Part shown: one piece after another, positions 55,029 to 63,801 of the stretch
Position numbering within the stretch: the first letter of the stretch is position 1
Layout of the letters: each line of letters begins with the position of its first letter
From: Sphingobacterium sp. BN32
GTDB taxonomy: Bacteria; Bacteroidota; Bacteroidia; Sphingobacteriales; Sphingobacteriaceae
Length of the DNA: 64,000 nt
NCBI RefSeq assembly: GCF_030503615.1
Contig: NZ_CP129963.1
Span: 3,286,001-3,350,000 of the forward strand
Direction: 5' to 3'
Program-made: the position numbers and the translations under genes
The notes under the pieces: model-generated
The model's input: the letters and a program-made list of their open reading frames with translations, nothing else
What the model was told of the DNA's origin: nothing
Database searches by the model: none

Positions 55029-55472
55029 GTGAATACGTTAAGTTACAAAACTGTCTCTGCTAACAAGAACACCGTTAACAAAGAATGGATCGTTGTTGAC
55101 GCTGAAGGCGAGATTTTGGGGCGCTTGGCAAGCGAGATTGCGAAAGTGATCCGTGGAAAACACAAGCCAACATTTACCCCACACGTAGACTGCGGAGACA
55201 ATGTTATTGTTATCAATGCAGACAAAATCAAATTGACAGGAAACAAATTAGGCGACAAAGTTTATGTTCGCTACACAGGCTACCCAGGTGGTCAGCGTTT
55301 CGTTTCTCCGAAAGAGTTAATGGCAAAACACCCTGAGCGCATCATTGAGAAAGCGGTACGCGGGATGTTACCTAAAAACCGTTTAGGACGTCAATTATTC
55401 AAAAACCTTTTTGTTTATGCAGGATCTGAGCACAAACATGAGGCACAAAATCCAAAACCAGTTAAATTCTAA
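55029..55472 (+). CDS. rplM: 50S ribosomal protein L13
   Basis: 147 residues with family signatures [27 protein letters not shown] and [14 protein letters not shown]13 is an early assembly protein of the large subunit. The start is GTG at 55029, as the frame offers no closer ATG. It heads the conserved rplM-rpsI-rpsB-tsf group and is preceded by a strong promoter. Confidence 0.97.
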   Translation: MNTLSYKTVSANKNTVNKEWIVVDAEGEILGRLASEIAKVIRGKHKPTFTPHVDCGDNVIVINADKIKLTGNKLGDKVYVRYTGYPGGQRFVSPKELMAKHPERIIEKAVRGMLPKNRLGRQLFKNLFVYAGSEHKHEAQNPKPVKF

Positions 55473-55483
55473 GGAGATCGATT

Positions 55484-55870
55484 ATGTCAACAACTAACAC
55501 TTCAGGAAGAAGAAAAACCGCTGTTGCCCGCATCTACTTAACTGCTGGTAATGGAAATATCATTGTTAATGGAAAAGACTACAAAGTATATTTTCCAACT
55601 TTGCCTTTGCAATATGTAGCTACACAATCATTATTAGTAGCTGAGTCACTTGCAAATTTTGACATCAAAGTAAACGTTCAAGGTGGTGGAGTAAAAGGTC
55701 AAGCTGAGGCTGTACGTTTAGCGATTGCTAAAGCGTTAGTAGAGCTTAACCCAGAAGTAAAACCAGCATTACGCGCGAAAGGTTTAGTTACACGTGATGA
55801 CCGTATGGTTGAGCGTAAGAAACCAGGACGTCGTAAAGCTCGTAGAAGATTCCAATTCAGTAAACGTTAA
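55484..55870 (+). CDS. rpsI: 30S ribosomal protein S9
   Basis: 128 residues ending in the basic GRRKARRRFQFSKR tail whose C-terminal Arg contacts P-site tRNA. GGGVKGQAEAVRLAIAKAL is also typical. It lies 11 bases after rplM, with AAGGAGAT just before the start, a stronger Shine-Dalgarno than most genes here. Confidence 0.97.
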   Translation: MSTTNTSGRRKTAVARIYLTAGNGNIIVNGKDYKVYFPTLPLQYVATQSLLVAESLANFDIKVNVQGGGVKGQAEAVRLAIAKALVELNPEVKPALRAKGLVTRDDRMVERKKPGRRKARRRFQFSKR

Positions 55871-55888
55871 TTTAAGGAGGGTCAAAAA

Positions 55889-56695
55889 ATGGCAAGAACA
55901 ACATATCAAGAATTATTGGATGCAGGTGTTCACTTTGGTCACCTTACTCGTAAGTGGGATCCGAAAATGGCTAAGTACATTTTCATGGAACGCAACGGTA
56001 TTCACATCATCGATTTGAACAAAACCCTAACTAAGTTAGAGGAAGCTGCTTCAGCAATCAAACAAATCGTAAAATCTGGTCGCAAAGTATTATTCGTTGC
56101 AACTAAGAAACAAGCTAAAGAAATTATCGCTGAACAAGCGAAAGCTGTTAATATGCCTTTCGTTACAGAGCGTTGGTTAGGTGGTATGCTAACTAACTTC
56201 GCAACTGTGCGTAAGTCTATTAAGAAAATGTCGAACATCGATAAAATGCAAAAAGATGGTACATACGATGTATTATCTAAGAAAGAAAAATTGATGATTC
56301 AACGTGAGCGTATTAAGTTAGAAAACCTTTTAGGTGGTATTGCTGACTTAAACCGTTTACCTGCTGCTTTGTTCATTATCGATGTAAAGAAAGAGCACAT
56401 TGCAGTAGCTGAGGCGATGAAATTAAACATCCCTACGTTTGCAATGGTAGATACAAACTCTGACCCTACAAACATCGACTTCCCTATCCCTGCGAACGAT
56501 GACGCTACTAAATCTATCAGCTTAATCGCTGCTGTAATTGGTAAAGCTATCCAAGAAGGATTAGAAGAGCGCAAGCGCGATAAAGAAGAGGACGCGGAAA
56601 AAGAAGCTGCAGCAGCAAAAGCGGCAGTAGACAATGGTGAAGCTACTGAAGCGACTCCAGGAAAACGCACTCGTAAAGCAAAAGACGTAGAATAA
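55889..56695 (+). CDS. rpsB: 30S ribosomal protein S2
   Basis: 268 residues. DAGVHFGHLTRKWDPKMAKYI and RWLGGMLTNFAT are S2 signatures. The C-terminal Lys/Glu/Ala-rich tail of about 40 residues is lengthened relative to E. coli, as in other Bacteroidota. An AAGGAGGGT sits 9 bases before the ATG. It is followed by a long terminator. Confidence 0.97.
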   Translation: MARTTYQELLDAGVHFGHLTRKWDPKMAKYIFMERNGIHIIDLNKTLTKLEEAASAIKQIVKSGRKVLFVATKKQAKEIIAEQAKAVNMPFVTERWLGGMLTNFATVRKSIKKMSNIDKMQKDGTYDVLSKKEKLMIQRERIKLENLLGGIADLNRLPAALFIIDVKKEHIAVAEAMKLNIPTFAMVDTNSDPTNIDFPIPANDDATKSISLIAAVIGKAIQEGLEERKRDKEEDAEKEAAAAKAAVDNGEATEATPGKRTRKAKDVE

Positions 56696-56710
56696 TATTC
56701 TATACTATTC

Positions 56711-56781
56711 CACCGGATAGACAAGTGTTGGTTTCTGGAAGTCAGCTTCCGTAAACTGCTCCTGTCTATCCGGTTTTTTTC
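56711..56781 (+). terminator. Branched terminator of the rplM-rpsI-rpsB operon
   Basis: Outer stem CCGGATAGACA / TGTCTATCCGG (56713-56723, 56763-56773), 11 perfect pairs, closing a 39-base interior with its own GGAAG-TCAG-CTTCC hairpin. A seven-T run follows. Confidence 0.85.
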
Positions 56782-56919
56782 TAAATAGGATAACCCATTT
56801 AGGAAAGAACAGCAAAATCACATAACGACCCGCTGTAAAACATTAAAAATTAACATTCTGTTGTTTTTACAACAAAAGATTGTTAACACTTCAATCGTAA
56901 TTTTAACAAAAAAAATACT

Positions 56920-57756
56920 ATGTCAGTACAAATTTCTGCATCAGATGTAAACAAACTGCGTCAACAAACTGGCGCTGGTATGATGGACTGTAAAAAAGCG
57001 TTAATCGAAGCAAATGGTGACTTCGAAGCTGCTGTAGATTACCTTCGTAAAAAAGGTGCTAAAGTTGCTGCTAGCCGTCAAGACCGCGATTCTAACGAAG
57101 GTGTGATCATTGCTAAAGCTGCTGCGGATGCTAAATCAGGTATCGTAGTAGAAGTTAACTGTGAGACTGACTTCGTAGCGAAAAACGCTGACTTCATCGC
57201 TTTCGCTGAATCAGTAGCTGAAGTTGCTTTAACTAACCAACCAGCTTCTTTAGAAGACTTAAAAGCATTAGAAATCGGTGGTGTTAAAATCGCTGACTTA
57301 TTGATCGACCAAACTGGTAAAATCGGTGAGAAAATCGACGTTTCTAAATACGAGAATATTAGCGCAGAGAAAGTTGTAGCTTATATCCACGGTAACTACC
57401 GCCTAGGTGTATTAGTAGGTCTTTCTGCTGATGCTGAAGGTGCGGAAGAAGCAGGTAAAGATGTGGCTATGCAAATCGCTGCAATGAACCCTGTTGCTAT
57501 CGATAAAGATGGTGTGGATTCAAAAACTATCGAACGCGAACTAGAAATCGCTAAAGAGCAAATCCGTGCAGAAGGTAAACCAGAAGAAATGGTTGAAAAA
57601 ATCGCTGCTGGTAAATTGAACAAATTCTACAAAGATTCTACTTTATTGAACCAAGAGTTCGTAAAAGATTCTTCTAAAAATATTGCACAATTCTTAGACT
57701 CAGTTTCTAAAGGATTAACTGTTACTGCTTTCAAACGTATCCAATTAGGAGCATAA
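56920..57756 (+). CDS. tsf: Elongation factor Ts
   Basis: 278 residues. The N-terminal UBA-like domain (VNKLRQQTGAGMMDCKKAL), the TDFVAKN motif that contacts EF-Tu, and two core subdomains are present. EF-Ts recharges EF-Tu with GTP. It is separated from rpsB by a terminator and a 140-base AT-rich leader, so it may have its own promoter. The position after rpsB is conserved in bacteria. Confidence 0.97.
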   Translation: MSVQISASDVNKLRQQTGAGMMDCKKALIEANGDFEAAVDYLRKKGAKVAASRQDRDSNEGVIIAKAAADAKSGIVVEVNCETDFVAKNADFIAFAESVAEVALTNQPASLEDLKALEIGGVKIADLLIDQTGKIGEKIDVSKYENISAEKVVAYIHGNYRLGVLVGLSADAEGAEEAGKDVAMQIAAMNPVAIDKDGVDSKTIERELEIAKEQIRAEGKPEEMVEKIAAGKLNKFYKDSTLLNQEFVKDSSKNIAQFLDSVSKGLTVTAFKRIQLGA

Positions 57757-57789
57757 GTTTGACTGTAGCCATACAAAGGCTTTATTTAA

Positions 57790-57820
57790 ATCCCGTTCGC
57801 AATCGAACGGGATTTTTTTT
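57790..57820 (+). terminator. Terminator of tsf
   Basis: Perfect stem ATCCCGTTCG-CAAT-CGAACGGGAT with T-run, 34 bases after the stop. Confidence 0.92.
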
Positions 57821-57963
57821 GATAGCTACTGTTTTCAAAGTCCGGCGGCAACTTAAATCCCTGTTGCTTTGTAATGGAAATATGAAAGTTTTTATCCATA
57901 CTGCTAATTAATGACGAATGCTAAGCAAAAATTCGCTAAACTTGTTTAGAGAATGATCTTGCC

Positions 57964-59001
57964 ATGCAATACAAACAAATCAACAACAATTCCATCAATC
58001 AGATCATGCTGATCATTATCATCATCCTGATCTGTATCTTAATTTTCACCAATCTCTATTACTACCTTCCCGGATTTCTAGGGGCTATAACGCTATACAT
58101 TCTTTACCGCAGTTCCTACAATAAATTAACGGAACAACGGCGCTGGAATAAGTCGGCAACCTCGCTCCTCTTTATCCTCATCTCAATCGTATTTATCGTA
58201 TTGCCAGTTTGGGCGATGGTCGATTACCTCGCACCACAAATCAGCGCACTACTCGGCAATACCGACAAAATCGTCGAACAATTTAACTTGCTCAAAGAAT
58301 ATATGAGCGATAAGCCACTGCTCAAAGACATCGACATGTCTGATGAGGCATTGCTAAACTCCCTGCAAAGCTTAACAAAATACCTTCCCAGTGTATTAAA
58401 CTCGGTTGCTGAGGTCGCTGTGAACATATTAGTCACCTTCTTTGTGTTATTCTTTATGCAAGTACATAACAAGAAAATGGAGGCCTACATCATTCACGCA
58501 ATCCCCTTCTCCTTACAAAGTAAAAACGAAATATGGACCGAGGTAAACCTGATGGTTCGCTCCAATGCCATCGGTATCCCTATTTTAGGCCTTTGTCAGG
58601 GCATCGTTGCGATGTTAGGTTACTACATCTTCGGTGTAGAGAACTTTGTGTTAATGGGCATCCTAACAGGCATCTCATCCATCGTCCCTTTTTTAGGTAC
58701 CATGACTATCTATATTCCCCTTTCTTTAATTACAGTCGCCGCCGGAGACACCGGAAATGCGATCGGTATTTTTCTTTACGGATTATTATTGATCGGAAGT
58801 ATCGACAATATTCTTCGTTTTACTATCCTCAAAACCCTAGGCGATGTTCCACCATTAATCACCGTCTTTGGCGTACTACTCGGCCTTAAGCTTTTCGGCA
58901 TGCTCGGACTAATATTCGGCCCGCTTATCCTCTCCTCTGTAGGGGTGCTTATTAAAGTATATGCAAATGAATATGGTAAAGGGAAGAGTATTATAATTTA
59001 G
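57964..59001 (+). CDS. AI-2E/PerM-family permease
   Basis: 345 residues of about eight membrane segments with the AI-2E transporter family pattern: two N-terminal helices, a soluble helical segment (about 85-155), and a C-terminal bundle ending VPPLITVFGVLLGLKLFGMLG and IFGPLILSSVG. Members include TqsA and PerM and have been linked to export of small molecules or Na+/H+ exchange; the substrate is unknown here. Its TAG stop lies in the left arm of repeat D. Confidence 0.85.
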   Translation: MQYKQINNNSINQIMLIIIIILICILIFTNLYYYLPGFLGAITLYILYRSSYNKLTEQRRWNKSATSLLFILISIVFIVLPVWAMVDYLAPQISALLGNTDKIVEQFNLLKEYMSDKPLLKDIDMSDEALLNSLQSLTKYLPSVLNSVAEVAVNILVTFFVLFFMQVHNKKMEAYIIHAIPFSLQSKNEIWTEVNLMVRSNAIGIPILGLCQGIVAMLGYYIFGVENFVLMGILTGISSIVPFLGTMTIYIPLSLITVAAGDTGNAIGIFLYGLLLIGSIDNILRFTILKTLGDVPPLITVFGVLLGLKLFGMLGLIFGPLILSSVGVLIKVYANEYGKGKSIII

Positions 59002-59248
59002 ATATAAGATATTAGACATTAGATTTTAGACGTTTGTGTCCTGAACCAGGAAAGGAAGGATAAAAGTATTGGCAGAATGCTCTTTCGTCTGAACCAGGAA
59101 AAAAAGGATACAAGGATTGACAGGATCCTGCTAATCCTTACATCCTTTTTTTCCTGGTTCAAAACAACCCAATTCTGCTTAATCCAAAGATTCAAAACAA
59201 GAATCCTATTCCGCCAATAGCCCGTCTACTCTAATATCTTATATCTAA
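58998..59248. repeat. Composite palindromic repeat, copy D
   Basis: Bounded by a perfect 19-bp inverted repeat: TTAGATATAAGATATTAGA (58998-59016) and TCTAATATCTTATATCTAA (59230-59248). Inside are one half-arm TGAACCAGGAAAGGAAGGAT (59042) and a 72-nt palindrome (59090-59161). The left arm contains the stop codon of the permease gene (58999-59001). No ORF. Confidence 0.88.
59090..59161. repeat. 72-nt palindrome (TGAACCAGGAAA arm), copy D
   Basis: Left arm TGAACCAGGAAAAAAAGGAT, right arm ATCCTTTTTTTCCTGGTTCA. The centre is AGGATCCT, as in copy B, and the length is identical to copy B (72 nt). Only four mismatched positions are seen in the arms. Confidence 0.95.
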
Positions 59249-59317
59249 TGTCTTACATCTAATCTAATTGTAAGATTTCCCCCTTAATTTCCTATTTCCG
59301 TCACAATCTGTGGAAAC

Positions 59318-59333
59318 AGTGACTTGCGTCACA
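59318..59333. promoter_or_regulatory. CRP/FNR-like palindrome upstream of the SDR gene
   Basis: AGTGACTTGCGTCACA, that is GTGA-N6-TCAC, 61 bases before the SDR start. Another GTCACAAT lies at 59300-59307. Confidence 0.4.
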
Positions 59334-59393
59334 ATAACAGCGCATCATTATTCGTAAATTAACTGTATCACAGCTGCTAAACATAAAGAGTAT

Positions 59394-60137
59394 ATGAAAC
59401 AATTAGAAAATAAAGTGGCCATCGTAACTGGGGGAGCCTCAGGTATTGGCAAGGCAATCGTCGAACTATTCGTTAAAGAAGGGGCTAAAGTGGTCGTTGC
59501 GGACTTGAATGAAAAACTGGGCGACCAATTGATCGATAGTTTAGGCGACAGCAACATCATCTTTGTAAAAGCTGATGCTTCTTCTGCGGAGGATAACAAG
59601 AAAATCGTAGATGTAGCCATCGAAAACTTTGGCGCGTTGCATATCGCAGTGAACAATGCCGGTATTGGCGGCGACTCCGCTACAGTAGGCGATCTGACTA
59701 TTGAAGGATGGAAAAAAGTAATCGACATCAACCTCAATGGCGTATTCTATGGTATGCATTACCAACTTCCTGAAATAGAAAAAGTCGGCGGTAGCATCAT
59801 CAATATGGCATCGATCTTAGGGCAGGTAGGATTTGCTAACTCATCAGCCTATGTTGCTGCAAAACACGGTGTTGTCGGGTTGACGAAGTCTGCAGGTTGG
59901 GAATATGCAACCAAAGGTGTAAGAGTCAATGCGATTGGTCCTGGCTTTATCTCCACGCCATTAGTGGACAATGCCCTAAATGCTGATGCTTTAAAATACC
60001 TGGAAACCCAACATGCTTTCCAACGTCTTGGACAACCAGAAGAAGTAGCCGAACTTGCGCTATGGTTAGCATCGGATAAGTCTTCCTTCGTAACTGCATC
60101 CTACTATCCGGTAGATGGTGGTTACTTAGCTAAATAA
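59394..60137 (+). CDS. Short-chain dehydrogenase/reductase
   Basis: 247 residues, classical SDR. The NAD(P) motif is VTGGASGIGKA (T-G-x-x-x-G-x-G), then NNAGIGG, and the catalytic Ser (NMASILG) with YVAAKHG (Y-x-x-x-K). The Asp at the end of the second strand (VVVADLN) suggests NAD rather than NADP. The substrate is unknown. It stands alone with its own terminator. Confidence 0.88.
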   Translation: MKQLENKVAIVTGGASGIGKAIVELFVKEGAKVVVADLNEKLGDQLIDSLGDSNIIFVKADASSAEDNKKIVDVAIENFGALHIAVNNAGIGGDSATVGDLTIEGWKKVIDINLNGVFYGMHYQLPEIEKVGGSIINMASILGQVGFANSSAYVAAKHGVVGLTKSAGWEYATKGVRVNAIGPGFISTPLVDNALNADALKYLETQHAFQRLGQPEEVAELALWLASDKSSFVTASYYPVDGGYLAK

Positions 60138-60161
60138 GCCCCATAATTAAGTTTATATGTT

Positions 60162-60193
60162 AAAGCATCCGACTTCGGTCGGGTGCTTTTTCT
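60162..60193 (+). terminator. Terminator of the SDR gene
   Basis: AAAGCATCCGAC-TTCG-GTCGGGTGCTTT (one T-G wobble, stable TTCG loop) and T-rich tail. Confidence 0.9.
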
Positions 60194-60381
60194 TTTTATT
60201 GCGGTTCAACTTTTAGAAATTAAAATAAACTGCAAAAAAATCCAGCCTCATTGGGGGATTCTCCTAAAATTCCACTCTATATCTTAAAGCGGCACACCGC
60301 AGACCAAAAAACGTAAACCAACAAGACTAGCAAAAAAATGAAAGGAGGTATCCTATAGAAATTACGTTACGAAAACGCTGA

Positions 60382-60412
60382 TTTGTCGCAGCAAGGCAGC
60401 AACCTATTTTTG
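60382..60412 (+). promoter_or_regulatory. Promoter of the SusC/SusD pair
   Basis: TTTG (60382-60385), 19 nt, TATTTTTG (60405-60412), a full match to both boxes. The ATG is 34 bases downstream. Confidence 0.72.
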
Positions 60413-60446
60413 ATTACCTAACTATGAAAATAAACGCTAAAAAATT

Positions 60447-63400
60447 ATGAAAATCTCATGGAATGAAAAACCAATCCGGTTCTTCTTTAAAATCCTTACC
60501 ATAATGAAATTTCTATTTTTCATTTCTGCATTTACCCTACTCTATGCAAACAATGTATTGAGCCAGCAGCTAAACTTCAAGATGAAAAACGTCAGCATAG
60601 ATCAAGTGCTTCTAAAGATCAGCCAAGAAGTAAAACACGATCTAGTCTATGACTCTAAAATATTCAACGGTCAGAAGAAAGTTGATATTGATTTCAAAAA
60701 CATCACCGTAAACCAAGCCTTAACGCAGCTATTCGACAAAACTCCCTATGTTTTTGAACTCAATAAAAATGTCATCGTCGTTCGTAAAGTCGTTACTAAG
60801 GCGGATCAAGCAGTAAGCAGTTCCGTCTATCAACAAAAAATAGTCGGTACGGTAAAAGATGAAGCCGGCAATCCATTATCGGCTGTAACGGTCAAAGCGA
60901 CAAATAATGCAACCGCTACGACGACCGATGCCAACGGTAATTATGAAATAAACCTTCCCGCCGGAACGCAGAGTCTCCGTTTTTCTTTGCTTGGCTATGG
61001 AGATCGACAAATCGAAATCAGCTCCAGCACACGAATCGATGTCACCATGACCGCATCCGTCAGCGACATTGATGAAGTAGTCGTTGTCGGCTATGGTACG
61101 CAAAAGAAAGTAAACTTAACGGGCTCAGTAGCCCAAGTATCCAGCAAAGACCTCTTGAAACGAAATGCCTCGAACACATCCATCGCTTTACAGGGCTTGA
61201 TTCCCGGAGTTTCTGTATCTACGACATCGGGTCGACCGGGTTATGATGGTGCGGGAATAAAAATACGTGGTACGGGCTCGTTAAATTCTGAAAATGGTCC
61301 CTTAGTATTGATCGATGGTGTTGAAGGCTATATGAACTTTCTAGACCCCAACAGTATCGAAAGCATTACGGTGTTAAAAGACGCCGCTTCGGCATCAATC
61401 TATGGTTCCAGAGCATCTAATGGTGTCATCTTGGTAACGACAAAACGAGGAAGAGAAGATGCACTAAGCATCAACTACAGTGGGTTTGTAGGAACGAATA
61501 TGCCGACGAACTTTCCCGAACCGGTAAGCGCTATCGAATATATGGAAGCAATTAACGTGGCGCGCAAAAACAATAACCAAACGCCACAATACAGCGACGA
61601 TATTATCAACATCTATAAAACACAAGGTGCTGATAACTTCAATTTCTATGATAGCAACTGGAAGGATCTGCTCGTTAGCAACAATGCGCTCACCCATAAC
61701 AATTCCTTGAGTTTTTCCGGCGGATCAAAGCGCATACGTACCTTTGCCAACTTCGCCCATTACTATCAAGACGGCAATATCCCCAACAATAAATACACAC
61801 GTTCTACTTTAAAGTTGAACAACGACTTTACGATGAACAGTTGGTTGCGCGGCGGAATAGATTTGAATATTCGCCAGTCTAAAGTGACGGCACCGGCGAA
61901 CGATTCGCCCGAAGCATTATTCAATAAGGTGACGACCTTTGTTCCCGTGTTTTCCGCCATCAACTCCGACGGAACCTGGGGCTACGGTCAGAATGGTGAC
62001 AACCCCATTGCATCAGCAAAAGCATCCGGTGTATCAACGACTACCACACCCGAGCTCGCTATTAAAGGGTTCTTGTCATTGACGCCCCTGGAAGGTTTGG
62101 AAATTTATACAAACTACAGTCAAAACCGATTGGAGAACAAAGCCGATCAATTCTTAAAACCTTACGACACCTATGAAACCGGCGTTTATAAAGTCACCTA
62201 TCCGACTACCGGAAATGATAAATCCGAAAGCTGGGGACAAACGATTATCAATCAGTTCAATCTACAAGCATCCTATGAAAAAAATCTAGGTTCGCACTAT
62301 TTGAAAGTATTAGGCGGTATGCAAACCGAAGAATTGCTCGGACGTTCATTCGCCGCAGGTAGAAAATTCTTTAAATATGCTGGCTTCGAAGACCTGAACA
62401 ATGGCGATGTACTTTCTGCCACAAACTCCGGCTCGCACTACGAATGGGCGATGCTATCTTATTACGGTCGCTTAAATTATAACTATTTAGAACGTTATCT
62501 TCTCGAGGTAAACAGTCGCTTTGACGCTTCCACGCGTTTCAAAGGAAAGAACCAATGGGGATACTTCCCATCGGTATCTGCCGGTTGGCGTATTTCGGAA
62601 GAGCCATTCTTTCAAAATATCAAAAACAGCATCAACGACCTGAAACTCCGTGGATCCTACGGTACTTTAGGAAACCAAGCAATTGGGAGCTACTATCCTT
62701 ACGCCGCAGCAATATATAGCGGACAGGGCTATTGGTTCGACTACAACCAAGGGACAGGGGTAGCACAAACGGAAGTTGCTAATGAAAATATCTCCTGGGA
62801 AAAATCACGACAGTTCAACGTAGGCTTAGATGCCCAATTATTCAATTCCCGACTCGGATTAACCGTCGATGTTTTCCGCAGAAAGACATACGATATGCTT
62901 CAACGGTTCCCGATTCCAAGTTATGTGGCATTGACTCCACCATGGGAGAACCGAGGAGATATAGAAAATAAGGGCTGGGAAGTTTCCGCAACCTGGAAAG
63001 ACCAAATAAACGACTTTAATTATTCGATTACCGCAAATGTAACCGATATACGAAATAAAGCGCTAAACCTTTATGGTAATGAATACATCGATGGCATCTA
63101 TACCACGAGAGAGGGCGAAGCGTTATCCTCTTTCTTCGGCTATGTTTCCGATGGGCTCTTCCAAACGCAAGAAGAAATCGACAACTCGCCGGTATATGGC
63201 ACTAAGGCAAACACCAAACCTGGATATGTGCGCTATGTGGATATCAGCGGACCAGATGGGGTTCCAGATGGCGTCATCGACACCTACGACCGGACTATAT
63301 TAGGTTCAAATATGCCGCGTTATGAGTATAGCTTAAACCTGTCTGCCGAATGGAAGGGCTTCGATTTAACACTCTTCTTTCAAGGGATAGGCAAGAAAGA

Positions 63401-63794
63401 CTTGTTTTATACCGGTTCGGGCGTTCGCCCCTTCTTGGTGGGCCGATCGATGTTTAAGTATCAGTTAGATTACTGGTCGGAGGAAAATCGGGATGCTGAA
63501 TTCCCTATTCTTTTGATTGATGGATCAGGCAACAACCCGAACAACATTGCTTCAGATTTCTGGATGAAGAGCGGTGCATTCATGCGGTTGAAAAACTTGA
63601 CGCTGGGCTACACCTTACCAAAAGCCTGGACAGAACGTATGCAGACCAAACAATTCCGCGTATACTTCAATGCGCAGAACCTGCTTACTTTCTCCAATGC
63701 CTATGAAGGTTATGACCCGGAGAATGCATTCTCCAGCGGTAGCTTCTATCCATTGATGAAAACATTCACCTTCGGACTAAATGTTAACTTCTAA
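60447..63794 (+). CDS. SusC/RagA TonB-linked outer-membrane receptor with STN domain
   Basis: 1115 residues. Signal peptide (about 1-39), an STN (secretin/TonB short N-terminal) domain (about 41-113), a CarboxypepD_reg-like domain (about 131-207), a TonB-box-like DEVVVVGYG, a plug (LKDAASASIYGSRASNGVILV) and a large beta-barrel ending ...FTFGLNVNF. Such proteins import glycans or other large nutrients with a SusD lipoprotein. The STN domain usually signals to a FecR anti-sigma factor, but no FecI/FecR pair lies directly upstream. The substrate cannot be told. A second ATG 19 codons in (MKFLFF) could also be the start. Confidence 0.93.
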   Translation: MKISWNEKPIRFFFKILTIMKFLFFISAFTLLYANNVLSQQLNFKMKNVSIDQVLLKISQEVKHDLVYDSKIFNGQKKVDIDFKNITVNQALTQLFDKTPYVFELNKNVIVVRKVVTKADQAVSSSVYQQKIVGTVKDEAGNPLSAVTVKATNNATATTTDANGNYEINLPAGTQSLRFSLLGYGDRQIEISSSTRIDVTMTASVSDIDEVVVVGYGTQKKVNLTGSVAQVSSKDLLKRNASNTSIALQGLIPGVSVSTTSGRPGYDGAGIKIRGTGSLNSENGPLVLIDGVEGYMNFLDPNSIESITVLKDAASASIYGSRASNGVILVTTKRGREDALSINYSGFVGTNMPTNFPEPVSAIEYMEAINVARKNNNQTPQYSDDIINIYKTQGADNFNFYDSNWKDLLVSNNALTHNNSLSFSGGSKRIRTFANFAHYYQDGNIPNNKYTRSTLKLNNDFTMNSWLRGGIDLNIRQSKVTAPANDSPEALFNKVTTFVPVFSAINSDGTWGYGQNGDNPIASAKASGVSTTTTPELAIKGFLSLTPLEGLEIYTNYSQNRLENKADQFLKPYDTYETGVYKVTYPTTGNDKSESWGQTIINQFNLQASYEKNLGSHYLKVLGGMQTEELLGRSFAAGRKFFKYAGFEDLNNGDVLSATNSGSHYEWAMLSYYGRLNYNYLERYLLEVNSRFDASTRFKGKNQWGYFPSVSAGWRISEEPFFQNIKNSINDLKLRGSYGTLGNQAIGSYYPYAAAIYSGQGYWFDYNQGTGVAQTEVANENISWEKSRQFNVGLDAQLFNSRLGLTVDVFRRKTYDMLQRFPIPSYVALTPPWENRGDIENKGWEVSATWKDQINDFNYSITANVTDIRNKALNLYGNEYIDGIYTTREGEALSSFFGYVSDGLFQTQEEIDNSPVYGTKANTKPGYVRYVDISGPDGVPDGVIDTYDRTILGSNMPRYEYSLNLSAEWKGFDLTLFFQGIGKKDLFYTGSGVRPFLVGRSMFKYQLDYWSEENRDAEFPILLIDGSGNNPNNIASDFWMKSGAFMRLKNLTLGYTLPKAWTERMQTKQFRVYFNAQNLLTFSNAYEGYDPENAFSSGSFYPLMKTFTFGLNVNF

Positions 63795-63801
63795 GCCTAT
63801 T

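Larger units (their letters stand above)
59002..59393. other. Gap between permease and SDR genes
   Basis: 392 bases. The first 250 are repeat D. The rest holds GTCACAAT repeats and a CRP/FNR-like palindrome. No ORF. Confidence 0.8.
60138..60446. other. Gap between SDR and SusC-like genes
   Basis: 309 bases with the SDR terminator, a GAAAGGAGGT motif at 60340-60349 without a usable start codon, and the susC promoter. No ORF. Confidence 0.75.

Noticed and set aside
60338..60358. Seven-codon ORF with a strong AAAGGAGGT motif before susC
   Set aside because: The motif lies upstream of the susC promoter and no usable start codon follows at proper spacing, so it is probably chance.
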